From positions 1-43,804 of IMG/VR virus record IMGVR_UViG_3300047471_000080: a stretch of 43,804 nucleotides of DNA; one strand, written 5' to 3'. This document shows positions 6,688 through 18,096 of the stretch, piece after piece. The notes beneath the pieces were generated by a model. That model was not told where the DNA came from. It ran no database searches and was given only the letters and a program-made list of their open reading frames with translations. Every line of letters starts with the position of its first letter. Positions within the stretch are counted from its first letter, which is position 1. Made by a program: the position numbers and the translations under genes. The DNA is from a virus.

Positions 6688-9026
6688 TGGCTGAGTCTCC
6701 CGGCAGTCCCTCCCCGCAGCGCGAGAAGAAGGGCGACGATGCCCTGCTTGAGGAGATCCGCGACCGCTACACCTACGCGAACGATCAGTGGGAGCCGATC
6801 CGCAAAGCGGCGAAGCGGGACATGCAGTTTGTGGGCGGGGATCCGTGGGATCCGAAGGATCGCAAGGCTAGGGAAGATGCGGGCCGGGTCTGCCTGTCGC
6901 TGGACGAGCTCCACCAGTATTTCAATCAACTGATCAATGACGTGCGGGCGAATCCCCGGGCCCCGAAGTTTGACCCGACGGGAAACGGGGCGAGCGCGAA
7001 GACCTCCGAGTTCTACCAAGGTAAGATGCGGGAGATTGAGTATCGCTCGCAGGCGCAGATTGCCTATACGACGGCCTTTCAGAATGCCGTCCATCAGAGC
7101 TACGGCTGGCTGCGCTTCTCGAGCAAGTGGATGCCGAAGGGGTTCGTGCAAGACCTGTGGATTGAATCCATCGAGAACCCCGACCTCGTGCTCGGCGATC
7201 CCGATGCGTTGCGGCCGTCCTCGAGCGACCAGCGGTATCTGTTCTACTTGCAGGAACGCAGCATCAAGGAGTTCAAGCGGGAATTTCCAGAGGCTGAGGT
7301 GACCAACTTCACGCCCGAAGTGATTAGTCAGGCGCCGGCGTGGATCAAGCCTGAGCGGATCATGCTCGCGGAGTATTGGAAGGTCGAACCGGTCACGAAG
7401 GAACTGGTGCAGATGCAGATGCCCGACGGGAGCACCCGGGGCTTCTACACTGACGAACTGCGCGACATGCCGGCCGGCGTGAAAGTGGTCAACCGGCGCG
7501 AGGAGTCAGTGCCCTCGGTCTGCATGTATTTGACCAATGGCGTCGAGATCCTGAAGAAACCCGGCACGCAGAAGCGGCAGGCGTGGGCCGGGAAATACAT
7601 CCCGTTTGTGTCCTGCTTTGGGATGGTGATCTACGTCGATGAGGGGTCAGGCCCCAAGCGGAAGATGCTGAGCATGACCCGCTTAGCGCGGGATCCCTAC
7701 ATGCTCTACTGCTACTACCGGACGTGTCAGGCGGAACTGGTCGGCATGACCCCGAAGATCCCCTATTTCGTGCGGCGGGGGTCGCTGAAGCCGGACCAAC
7801 TGGCGAATCTGACCAAGTCGCTGCATGAGCCGATTGCGGTGATTGAGGTTGAGACGTTCGTGGAGGGTCTGCCCGGTCAAGCGCCCGAATTTCCCGTTCG
7901 CAACCCGTATGAGCCGTTCATCCAGAATCTGGAGATTGGCGCGGAGTCCGCGAGACGAGCGATTCAAGCGGCGATGGGGGTCTCGCCGTTGCCGACGGTG
8001 GCGCAGCAGCAGAACCAGAAGTCTGGCATTGCCCTGCAGCAGATTCAGTCTTCGCAGCAGAAGGGGTCGTTTCACTTCCTCGACCACTACAACGAGATGC
8101 TGCACCAGGGCGCCGTGATTGTCGAGGACCTGATCCCAAAGGTCTACGACACGCCTCGCGAGGTCGGGGTGCGGGACGCGAAGGACAACGCGAAGACGGT
8201 CTGGATCAATAACCCGCAGATGCAGCGCAAGGGCGACCTGGCGTCAGTCGAGGGCGATCATACCGTCACGATCAGCGAGGGACCGGCGTTTGAGAGTCAG
8301 CGGGCGGAAGGCGCCGCGTTTACCGATACGCTCGTGAGCAATATCCAGATGGTGGCGGCGGTGGCGGGCCAGAAGGCGGCGGCGGCGGTGCTGGGGATGG
8401 CGGTGAAGCTGAAGAACCTCGGCGAGATTGGCGACGAGATCGCGAAGGTTGTGACGCCCCCGGAGTATGCGGAGCAGGACGGCCAGGACGGCATTCCGCC
8501 ACAGGTCAAGGCCCAGATGCAGCAATTGGGGCAAGAGAACCAGCAACTGAAGCAGGCGATTGAGTCGAAGCAGGCCGAGAAGCAGGCCGAAGCGCAGGCC
8601 AAGGGCCAGATCGACATGCAGAAGCAGCAGTTGGAAGGCCAGCAGAAGATCCAACAGATGCAACTCGAGCAGCAAGGCAAGGAACGCCTCGCGTGGATCC
8701 AGCAGACGGCGCAGATTGCGATAGCCGGCGCCAAGATTGACGCCGAGCAGGCGCGGACGTTCGTGGATGCGGCCGAGCAGGGGTCTGCGAAGGCACTCGA
8801 CCTCCACTTGGAGCATCTCCAGCACGCGCAGGACGTAGTCCATGCCACGGCGCAAATGACGCATGAGAAGGCGCTGAGCGAGCAAGAGCATGAGCAGGCA
8901 CTGCGAGAGGCCCAGGTCGGGCACCAGCAGTCGCTCGAACAGGCCCAGCAGGGGCAGGCGCATGCGCTCGAGCAAGGGCAGCAGGCGGCGGATCTGGCCC
9001 CGGAGCCTGCGGAGCCGTCAGCATGA
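6687..9026 (+). CDS. Portal protein, P22 type
   Basis: 779 residues, slightly longer than the P22 portal (725). The N-terminal region (RDRYTYANDQWEPIRKAAKR, then DMQFVGGDPWDPKDR) is characteristic of P22-type portals. These form the dodecameric ring at the packaging vertex and the head-tail joint. From about residue 590 to the end the sequence is dominated by Gln, Ala and Glu heptads, a long helical barrel or coiled coil. Long helical barrels are known from P22-type portals. Position after the terminase and before scaffold and coat genes supports the call. Confidence 0.93.
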   Translation: MAESPGSPSPQREKKGDDALLEEIRDRYTYANDQWEPIRKAAKRDMQFVGGDPWDPKDRKAREDAGRVCLSLDELHQYFNQLINDVRANPRAPKFDPTGNGASAKTSEFYQGKMREIEYRSQAQIAYTTAFQNAVHQSYGWLRFSSKWMPKGFVQDLWIESIENPDLVLGDPDALRPSSSDQRYLFYLQERSIKEFKREFPEAEVTNFTPEVISQAPAWIKPERIMLAEYWKVEPVTKELVQMQMPDGSTRGFYTDELRDMPAGVKVVNRREESVPSVCMYLTNGVEILKKPGTQKRQAWAGKYIPFVSCFGMVIYVDEGSGPKRKMLSMTRLARDPYMLYCYYRTCQAELVGMTPKIPYFVRRGSLKPDQLANLTKSLHEPIAVIEVETFVEGLPGQAPEFPVRNPYEPFIQNLEIGAESARRAIQAAMGVSPLPTVAQQQNQKSGIALQQIQSSQQKGSFHFLDHYNEMLHQGAVIVEDLIPKVYDTPREVGVRDAKDNAKTVWINNPQMQRKGDLASVEGDHTVTISEGPAFESQRAEGAAFTDTLVSNIQMVAAVAGQKAAAAVLGMAVKLKNLGEIGDEIAKVVTPPEYAEQDGQDGIPPQVKAQMQQLGQENQQLKQAIESKQAEKQAEAQAKGQIDMQKQQLEGQQKIQQMQLEQQGKERLAWIQQTAQIAIAGAKIDAEQARTFVDAAEQGSAKALDLHLEHLQHAQDVVHATAQMTHEKALSEQEHEQALREAQVGHQQSLEQAQQGQAHALEQGQQAADLAPEPAEPSA

Positions 9027-9034
9027 GCCGCTTC

Positions 9035-9046
9035 GGTGTATACTGC
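9035..9046 (+). promoter_or_regulatory. Promoter-like element, copy 2 (TATACT box)
   Basis: An exact 12-base copy of the element at 5767-5778, in the 53-base gap between portal and scaffold genes, which is otherwise empty. TATACT (9039-9044) would place transcription start about 28 bases before the scaffold ATG. A dedicated promoter for scaffold and coat would fit their high demand. Confidence 0.45.
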
Positions 9047-9079
9047 GTGACCATCACCCATGGATAGAAAGTAACCAGC

Positions 9080-10045
9080 ATGGCCGACGACCAACCCGCC
9101 GCCTCGTCAGCGGTCGCTGAGACGCCTGCGGGCCCTGCCCTCCCGAATCTCTCGGAGATGAGCAGCGCCCAAGTGGCGGAATGGCGCAAGACCGGAGACG
9201 CCCCCAAGGACGCTGTTGCGGAGTCGTCCCCCGCCGAACCTGTGGAACAGGTCGCCTCAACGGAGGCTGTAGCCGCGCCCGCCTCGGAAGCGGGCCAACC
9301 GACGAAGAAGAAGAACGCCGAGAGTCGAAAGCAGGAACTGCAAGCCGAGATTGATGGATTGCTGAAGACCCGCGCCCAGTTACGGGCAGAGGTGCAGGCG
9401 CCCGTCCCGGCCGCTCGTCCAGACGTGATCCCGGCGGCCCCGTCGCCCGCTGCGAGCCTTCCTGATTACGATACATGGGCAACCGCGCAGCCGCCAGGAG
9501 CCGATACCCGCTACGAACGCTATGCCGCCGAGTTTACGCTGGCGGTGGCGGCCGAAAAGGCCGACGCGTATCGAGCGCAGCAGGCCCATCAGGCGGCGGT
9601 GCACGAGGCGGAAGAGGTCAAGCAGGCGTATTTGAGTCAGGCGGAAGCCTTCGTGCAGGATCATCCCGACTACTGGTCGAAGGTGAATCCGATCACGCGG
9701 GATGTGCCCTCGACGCCCACGACGGAAGTCATGGGGAATGCGATTGCGCGGTCCTCGGCCCCGACCAAGCTGCTCTATCATCTCGGCACCCATCGCGAGG
9801 AGTTTCAACGGATCGTGAGCCTGCCCCCGGGGCGGGCGGTCTACGAGCTCGGCAAACTCGACGCGGTGCTCTTCGGGTCGTCGGTTCCTCCTGTGTCGCG
9901 AACAAGTGCCCCGCCTCCCGTGGACGGCTTGTCTACCCGCGCCGTGGCGCCGGTGGATGATGTCGATGCTGCGTTGGCGTCGGGGGACTTCAGCCGTTAC
10001 AAGGCCGCGCAAAATGCGCGAGATGTGGCGGCGAGACGAAGGTGA
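9080..10045 (+). CDS. Scaffolding protein-like
   Basis: 321 residues. The N terminus is Ala/Pro-rich and disordered-looking. The central part (about 165-215) is a charged helix (AEKADAYRAQQAHQAAVHEA and onward), followed by SQAEAFVQDHPDYWSKV and YHLGTHREEFQRIVSLPPG. The last pattern (LLYHLGxHxEExxRI...P...AxxELGKL) is common in proteins encoded between portal and coat in P22-like phages and annotated as scaffold or capsid assembly proteins. Expected role: internal scaffold guiding coat assembly. Confidence 0.75.
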   Translation: MADDQPAASSAVAETPAGPALPNLSEMSSAQVAEWRKTGDAPKDAVAESSPAEPVEQVASTEAVAAPASEAGQPTKKKNAESRKQELQAEIDGLLKTRAQLRAEVQAPVPAARPDVIPAAPSPAASLPDYDTWATAQPPGADTRYERYAAEFTLAVAAEKADAYRAQQAHQAAVHEAEEVKQAYLSQAEAFVQDHPDYWSKVNPITRDVPSTPTTEVMGNAIARSSAPTKLLYHLGTHREEFQRIVSLPPGRAVYELGKLDAVLFGSSVPPVSRTSAPPPVDGLSTRAVAPVDDVDAALASGDFSRYKAAQNARDVAARRR

Positions 10046-10055
10046 GTAACCGATC

Positions 10056-11300
10056 ATGCCGACGACCAATTCATGGAATGTCGTTGACTGGCTGACGACG
10101 GAAGGCTTGCGTCTGCTGACGAACAAGTTGGCCGTCGCGCAGTTTGGCAACACGAACTACAACAAGGAATTTACACGGGATTTCGCGGTCGGGGAAACCG
10201 TCCGGGTCCCGCGTCCATTCCAGCCGACGATTCGCACCGGCCTGGGGTATAACCCGCAAGCCGTCACCCGCATTTACACGACCGTGACCGTCGATCAGGT
10301 CTTCGGCGTCGATCTCGAATGGGACGACGTGCAGAAGGCCCTCGAAGTCACCCGCCCGGATGCGCAGCTCCGCGATCAGGTGCTCGATCCCTGCATGAGT
10401 TACATCGCGCAGGAGATTGACAGCCGGTTCACGCAGTTTGCGTATCAGCATGCCAACAACGTCGTCGGCGTGCTCGGGACGGACCCGACCTCGACCACGA
10501 TCACCATGCAGGCCCGGCAGCGCATGATTGAGAAAGCCTGCCCGCCCTCGGGCAACAAGGGCTTTATCATTCCGCCCTCGGTCAATACCTCGCTGACGCC
10601 GGCGATCCAGTCCTTGTTCCAGCCCGATGATGAAGTCTCGCGGCTGTTCAAGGAAGGCTCCCTCGGGCGCCTGAGCGGGTTCAAGTGGTATGAGAGCATG
10701 TCGCTCTACAGCCACACCGCGGGCACCTGGGCCGGCGCCGTGACCATCACGACCACGATGGCCAGCGGGGATACCACGATTGCGGTGACCTGCACCAACG
10801 GCGACACGTTCAAGAAGGGCGACAAGATCGGGATCACCGGCTTCTATGCCGTCAACCCGATGACCCGCCGCACGACGACCACGGCGACCACGATGCAGGT
10901 CACGGTCCTTGCGGACGTGACGGCGTCGGGCACCTCGGCCACGCTGAGCATCTCGCCAGCAATTTACGGCCCGGGTTCGCCGTATCAGAACGTGAACGCG
11001 CTGCCGACCGCGACCACGGCGCTGGTCCTCTGGCCGGGCACCACGAGCCCCAACGGCAAAGTGGGCAAGGTCGGGCTGGCGATTCATCCCGATGCGTTCG
11101 CGCTGGTCGGGGTCAAGCTCGAGACGCCGAAGGCGGTCGAGATGTCGAGCCAGCAGCGGGATCCCGAGACGGGGATTTCGATTCGGTTCGTCAAAGCCTG
11201 GGATCCTGTTCAGTCGAAGATGATCCACCGGTTCGATGTCCTGATGGGCTTCGGGTCGCTGTATTCGGACAACTGCGCCGTCGCGATTGCGTGCGGTTAA
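10056..11300 (+). CDS. Major capsid protein, P22 coat type
   Basis: 414 residues (P22 coat has 430). The N terminus (VVDWLTTEGLRLLTNKLAVA, VGETVRVPRPFQ) and the segment around SYIAQEIDSRFTQFAYQHAN are typical of the P22 coat family with an HK97 fold. Residues about 225-310 (Thr-rich, beta-like, TFKKGDKIGITGFYAVNP) fit the position of the extra insertion domain of P22-type coats. A good binding site (aaggtgag) lies upstream. The gene follows the scaffold by ten bases. Confidence 0.93.
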   Translation: MPTTNSWNVVDWLTTEGLRLLTNKLAVAQFGNTNYNKEFTRDFAVGETVRVPRPFQPTIRTGLGYNPQAVTRIYTTVTVDQVFGVDLEWDDVQKALEVTRPDAQLRDQVLDPCMSYIAQEIDSRFTQFAYQHANNVVGVLGTDPTSTTITMQARQRMIEKACPPSGNKGFIIPPSVNTSLTPAIQSLFQPDDEVSRLFKEGSLGRLSGFKWYESMSLYSHTAGTWAGAVTITTTMASGDTTIAVTCTNGDTFKKGDKIGITGFYAVNPMTRRTTTTATTMQVTVLADVTASGTSATLSISPAIYGPGSPYQNVNALPTATTALVLWPGTTSPNGKVGKVGLAIHPDAFALVGVKLETPKAVEMSSQQRDPETGISIRFVKAWDPVQSKMIHRFDVLMGFGSLYSDNCAVAIACG

Positions 11301-11312
11301 GAGGAGAATCAC

Positions 11313-11780
11313 ATGACAATGCCTTACGGATCGGGTTTCTCCCCGCTGACCGGCGAACCGCGGATGGGCATGATCCCCGTCCCGACGCGGGTCGCCACAG
11401 CGATGACGCTGACGACCGTCGGCGGGGCGCGCACATTGACCGCGGCGGAAGTGCTCGGCGGTGTGCTCATCGTGAACTGCGACGACGCCCAGACGGCGAC
11501 CTTGCCGACGGCCACGCTGCTCAATGCGGCGCTGCCAGGCTGCTCGGTCGGGGCCTCGTTCGAGCTGGACGTGGTGAACGTGGGCGATACCACGCTGACC
11601 ATCGCGGTCGGCACGGGTGGCACGTTGGTGCAGGGCAACAGCAAGAGCACTGTCGCGACCATCGTGGCGCAAGCCTCGAAGCGGTTCGTGATCATCGTCA
11701 CGGGCGTGACGCAAAACGGCGACGCCTCGGATGCCTACCAGGTCATCGGGATGGGATCCATCGCGGCGTCGAACGCCTAA
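11313..11780 (+). CDS. Beta-rich virion protein, possible capsid decoration protein
   Basis: 155 residues with a strong ribosome binding site (aagaggagaa). It is mainly beta strand with many Thr, Val and Ala. The middle and end (SFELDVVNVGDTTLTIAVGT and later KRFVIIVTGVTQNGDASDAY) resemble the small beta-sandwich heads found in the C-termini of the collagen-like proteins of this window. Position directly after the coat gene suggests a head decoration or stabilising protein (inference). Confidence 0.6.
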   Translation: MTMPYGSGFSPLTGEPRMGMIPVPTRVATAMTLTTVGGARTLTAAEVLGGVLIVNCDDAQTATLPTATLLNAALPGCSVGASFELDVVNVGDTTLTIAVGTGGTLVQGNSKSTVATIVAQASKRFVIIVTGVTQNGDASDAYQVIGMGSIAASNA

Positions 11781-11992
11781 GTGTCGGAGACGTTTCCCCG
11801 TCACGTCTACTGGCGTGGCGGGGTCTTTCTCATCGTGCAGACTGCGTCTGAGTATGAGGCGGCGCTGCAGGCCGGTGGCCTGGACGCCCCCTCACCAGAC
11901 TGGCCTGCGCCGGAGGCCTACCAGTTGATCCTGGAGCCGCCGGCGCCTGATGAACCGAAGAAGCGCGGACGACCGCGGAAGACGGAGACGAC

Positions 11993-11996
<4 letters not shown>
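11781..11996 (+). CDS. Small protein with AT-hook-like C terminus
   Basis: 71 residues, GTG start directly after the preceding TAA. A small folded N-terminal part ([20 protein letters not shown]) is followed by a proline-rich linker and a basic tail containing KKRGRPRK. That is the core GRP of AT-hook DNA-minor-groove binders. DNA contact, for example with packaged DNA, is inference. The ATGA overlap with the next gene shows coupling. Confidence 0.6.
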
Positions 11997-12986
<990 letters not shown>

Positions 12987-12994
12987 GAGTCCTG

Positions 12995-13333
12995 ATGGCT
13001 GTGTTGTTCGTCCCACTCCAGAAAATCATGCAGGCCGTCACGACGCAGGATGCGGTCGCGGTGCTGCCGGATGATTACATTGGGCGCTATGTGGAGTCCA
13101 CGTTTTACGTGGTCTGGAACCATACCTCTGGCGCCGGCTCAGTGGTGGTGGAGACGGCGCACAGTCCCAGCTATACCGGGACGTGGGCGAACCTCGCCAC
13201 AGCCAACTGGTCCGCGATTGACAAGATTACGAGCATTTCGATTTCCGGCGTCTATGCCGCCGTGCGGGTGCGGATTGCGACCGCGGTGACGAGCGGCGCG
13301 GTGGATGTGTGGGTCTTGGCCTCAGATTCGTAA
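12995..13333 (+). CDS. Hypothetical beta-rich virion protein
   Basis: 112 residues with a clear binding site (taggagtcc). Mainly beta strands: STFYVVWNHTSGAGSVVVET and later GVYAAVRVRIATAVTSGAVD. It looks like a small beta-sandwich structural protein. No family is named with confidence. It lies among head-completion genes. Confidence 0.6.
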   Translation: MAVLFVPLQKIMQAVTTQDAVAVLPDDYIGRYVESTFYVVWNHTSGAGSVVVETAHSPSYTGTWANLATANWSAIDKITSISISGVYAAVRVRIATAVTSGAVDVWVLASDS

Positions 13334-13344
13334 GGAGTGACCGC

Positions 13345-13626
13345 GTGGCAAAATCCAGTTCCAGTGAACTACTCAATCAATTAGACGAGGCGTTTGACAC
13401 CACGGAGCAGAAGGCCGAGGCGCTGCAGTCGGTGCAGGCGTCTGCCGCAGAGGCGATTGCGCAGAAACAGGCTGAACTCTCTGCGGTGCAGCAACAGCAC
13501 GGCGCCTACGTCGATGAGGCGCAGGCCGAATACCGCGATGCCCGGGTCGCCCTCGAGCGGCTCCAGGGGCAACTCAACGAGCGCATCGGCGCGGCGGTGA
13601 ATCCTCGCGTCATTGTGCGCGGATGA
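13345..13626 (+). CDS. Coiled-coil protein
   Basis: 93 residues from GTG 13345, chosen because a near-perfect AAGGAG lies at 13332-13337. A longer frame from upstream would start inside the previous gene. Almost the whole protein is an Ala/Gln/Glu-rich helix (AEALQSVQASAAEAIAQKQA, continuing with heptads), a probable coiled coil. Function unknown; possibly a minor virion protein. Confidence 0.6.
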   Translation: MAKSSSSELLNQLDEAFDTTEQKAEALQSVQASAAEAIAQKQAELSAVQQQHGAYVDEAQAEYRDARVALERLQGQLNERIGAAVNPRVIVRG

Positions 13627-14000
13627 CCACCCGCATCGGTGGGGTGGCCGAGGTCACGTCCAGTGCCTTCCGGCTGCAGTCGAATCAGTCGGAGGTGAAG
13701 CACGCGGTCGTCTCCGCGAGCGCGGGCGGGGCGACGACGCAGGTGGCGGCTGTCGCTGGCAAGAAGATTTCCGTCTTAGCCTTTGCCCTGACTTCGAGCG
13801 GCATCGTCAATGTGAAGTTTCAATCCCATACGACGGGTGATGTCTCTGGCCTGTTCTATGAGATTGCGAATACCGGCTTCGTGCTCGGCCCGAATGAGTG
13901 GGGCTGGTTTGAGACCGTGGCCGGCGAGGCGCTGGATATTAATCTGTCAGCCGGGGTGCCGGTGGGTGGCGTGCTGACCTATGTGGAGGTGATTCCGTAA
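13623..14000 (+). CDS. Hypothetical beta-rich virion protein
   Basis: 125 residues, ATGA overlap with the preceding gene. It is a beta-rich sequence with GKKISVLAFALTSSGIVNVK, NTGFVLGPNEWGWFETV and a closing GGVLTYVEVIP. This kind of jelly-roll-like small protein is common next to phage head genes. No named family. Confidence 0.6.
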   Translation: MTTRIGGVAEVTSSAFRLQSNQSEVKHAVVSASAGGATTQVAAVAGKKISVLAFALTSSGIVNVKFQSHTTGDVSGLFYEIANTGFVLGPNEWGWFETVAGEALDINLSAGVPVGGVLTYVEVIP

Positions 14001-14332
14001 TGGCGATTACTGATGCCCTGCTCCAGCAAGCCTTGAGTGGGTCTCCGACGTTCAAGGCGCGGGTCAAGTCCGCGCTGGCGACGGTCGCGTGGCAGGTGCT
14101 GAACAATGGCGGCTCTTCGGCTAAGAGCATTGCCTATGCCCAAGCCGCCCTGCTGAATCTTGATGCCTATGCGGGACAGATCAGTGGCTGGCTCGTCACC
14201 CGCACGAATGTCACCGGCTCTAATCTCACGCTCTCGGCGGCGACGGGTGCGGCGGTGATCAATACGGACGCCACGGATGCCTCCCTGCAGTCCCAGCTCT
14301 CGACGGATTGGGTCGCACTTGCGGGCGGCTAG
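14000..14332 (+). CDS. Hypothetical protein
   Basis: 110 residues, TAATG junction with the previous gene. It is helical and Ala-rich (LLQQALSGSPTFKARVKSAL), with a Thr/Ala-rich C-terminal half. Proteins with a similar opening occur in other phage head-tail regions. Function unknown. Confidence 0.6.
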   Translation: MAITDALLQQALSGSPTFKARVKSALATVAWQVLNNGGSSAKSIAYAQAALLNLDAYAGQISGWLVTRTNVTGSNLTLSAATGAAVINTDATDASLQSQLSTDWVALAGG

Positions 14333-14334
14333 AC

Positions 14335-15444
14335 ATGCTGCATCTCCTGCTGTTCATGGCCTTCACCTACTACAAGACCGTCACGATTGACCACACGCAG
14401 TGTGGGATCGTGGATTCCACGGATTTCCCTGTGGCGATCTGGGTCACGGATGCGGATCTGAAGACCGTGGCTAATGGCGGGAAGGTCCAGAACAGCAGCG
14501 GCTACGACATTCGGCCCTTCTCAGATTCGGGCCTGACGATTGCGTTGACTTATGAACTGGTGGCCTCGACGTATGTGGCCACGACGGGCGCGGTCGAGAT
14601 GCACGTCAAGATTCCCACGGTCTCGGCGAGCAGTGACACGCTCTTTTACCTCGCCTTTGGGGACAGCGGGATCTCGACGGATGGGAGTTCGACGGCGACG
14701 TGGAGCAATGGTTTCATTGCAGTCTACCATCTGGGACCGGGAAGCGGGACGCTATCTGTGACGGATTCCGTTGGTAGTTTTAACGCGACTAATAACTCAG
14801 CGACGGCAACCACGGGACAGATCGATGGAGGCGCAGCAGTTTCGTTCAGTCCAAATAAATATCTGTCTACGCCGACCCATGCGGCAGTCTCCAGTCTCTC
14901 GGCGTTTACGATGTCGTTTTGGGGCAATCGGACGACTGCGGGGATTGGCTTGCCGCAAATCATGGTCGGAAACATTGTGGGATCTCCTGACCGTGTCGAA
15001 ATTGCCTACTACTTTGACGATAACATTTATTACGTCATCGACAACCACGGGGTCGGTCCGAACTCTCTATTTGTCGCGAGTGGTGGAGTTACAGGATTCA
15101 ATCACTTTGCGATGGCGTTTGATGGCGGCCTCTCAGAAGCTGCGAGGATTAAGGGATTCCTAAATGGGAACTCGCAGACACTCTCTGGAGGCACGGGGAT
15201 TAATCCGACGACTACACCGCCCGACCAGGGCGCTGGCCTTAGCGATATAAATATTGGGATCACAGACTTCACCATTGATGGGGCTGGAATACTGGATGAA
15301 GTCAGGCTAGAAAGTGTTGCCCGATCTGCAAACTGGATTACAGCACAGTACAACAACGAGAAACCCAGTAGCACCTTTCTCGCGTACGGGGCGCTGACGC
15401 CTATCGGCACGACCGGTAAACTGTTCTTCCTGATCCCCAACTAA
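14335..15444 (+). CDS. DUF2341 / LamG-like carbohydrate-binding virion protein
   Basis: 369 residues from ATG 14335, or 362 from ATG 14356 ([15 protein letters not shown]). Residues about 10-120 match the DUF2341 pattern ([20 protein letters not shown], then DIRPFSDSG). Residues about 125-345 look like a LamG/concanavalin-type sandwich ([51 protein letters not shown]). Such pairs bind surface glycans. The gene has a somewhat lower-GC second half than its neighbours, a hint of exchange. It precedes the large collagen-like fibre and may be a receptor-binding or host-surface-binding appendage. Confidence 0.75.
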   Translation: MLHLLLFMAFTYYKTVTIDHTQCGIVDSTDFPVAIWVTDADLKTVANGGKVQNSSGYDIRPFSDSGLTIALTYELVASTYVATTGAVEMHVKIPTVSASSDTLFYLAFGDSGISTDGSSTATWSNGFIAVYHLGPGSGTLSVTDSVGSFNATNNSATATTGQIDGGAAVSFSPNKYLSTPTHAAVSSLSAFTMSFWGNRTTAGIGLPQIMVGNIVGSPDRVEIAYYFDDNIYYVIDNHGVGPNSLFVASGGVTGFNHFAMAFDGGLSEAARIKGFLNGNSQTLSGGTGINPTTTPPDQGAGLSDINIGITDFTIDGAGILDEVRLESVARSANWITAQYNNEKPSSTFLAYGALTPIGTTGKLFFLIPN

Positions 15445-15445
15445 C

Positions 15446-17205
<1,760 letters not shown>

Positions 17206-17206
<1 letters not shown>

Positions 17207-18096
17207 TGCGCGTCTCGGTCGTGATGATTGCGAAGAATGAAGAGGCCGTGCTGGCTCGCTGCCTGGAGTCGGTCAAAGAGGCCGACGAGATGATCATTTG
17301 CGATACAGGGTCCACAGATCGCACGGTGGAGATTGCCAAGCAGTTCACGGACAAAGTCTTCACCGATTATGTCTGGGAAGACAACTTTGCCAAGGCGCGG
17401 AACCATGCGCTCAGCAAGGCCACGGGCGATTGGGTGCTCTCGATTGACGCCGATGAATACCTGACCTGCCCCTTCAGCGCGGTGCGCGAGGCCGCGGCGA
17501 AGGGGTTCATGGCGGTGAACGTCAAGATGACGGCCGAATCCGGGCCGCCGTCCCACTTCTGGTTCCCTCGGCTCTTTCTGCGCTCCCCGAATGTCTGGTG
17601 GGAGGGCGCGATCCACAACCATATCTCCGTGATGGGCGAAGACGTGGGCGCGGTGACGCTGACCTACGGCTATTCGCCGGCCCATACCTTGGATCCGTTG
17701 CGCTCGATGCGGATTCTCGAGAAGGAAGTGGCGGATCGGCCCGATTGCATCCGCGAGCGGTTCTACCTCGGGCGGGAATACTTCTACCGTGGCCAGTATG
17801 ACCAGGCCCTGGTCATGCTCGGGCGCTACGTCCAGCAGTCGCGGTTCCTCGCGGAGAAAGCGGAAGCCTTTCTGACGATGTCCCGGGTCTATTGGGCGCT
17901 GCATATGCCGGATGATGCCCGTGATGCGCTCGTGCAGTGCCTGATCATCAATCCCCGCTTCAAGGAAGCGGTGCTCTTCATGGCGGAACTGGCAGGGGAC
18001 GGGTCCAATAATCCCCGCTGGCAGAAGAACGCGGATCAGTGGAAGCGGATGGCGGAGACCGCCGACAATGACGGCGTGCTCTTTCTGCGCACATGA
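17206..18096 (+). CDS. Family 2 glycosyltransferase with TPR-like tail
   Basis: 296 residues, TAATG junction with the fibre gene. The opening SVVMIAKNEEAVLARCLESV, then CDTGSTDRT and the DAD motif (IDADE, 81-83) define a GT-A fold family 2 glycosyltransferase of the SunS/TPR-linked group. These use an NDP-sugar and a divalent metal. The C-terminal part (about 170-290) has TPR-like helices (REYFYRGQYDQALVMLGRYV). Members of this group include enzymes that glycosylate peptides. Coupling to a collagen-like fibre gene makes that fibre a plausible substrate (inference). Confidence 0.88.

Noticed and set aside
8244-9207. Long minus-strand open frames opposite the portal C terminus
   Set aside because: Leu- or Cys/Ser-rich shadows caused by the Gln/Ala/Glu-rich coiled coil on the plus strand; no starts or family signal.
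10071-11804. 577-codon minus-strand open frame opposite the coat gene
   Set aside because: Arg/His/Asp-rich shadow of a GC-rich gene. The plus strand encodes a clear P22-type coat protein.
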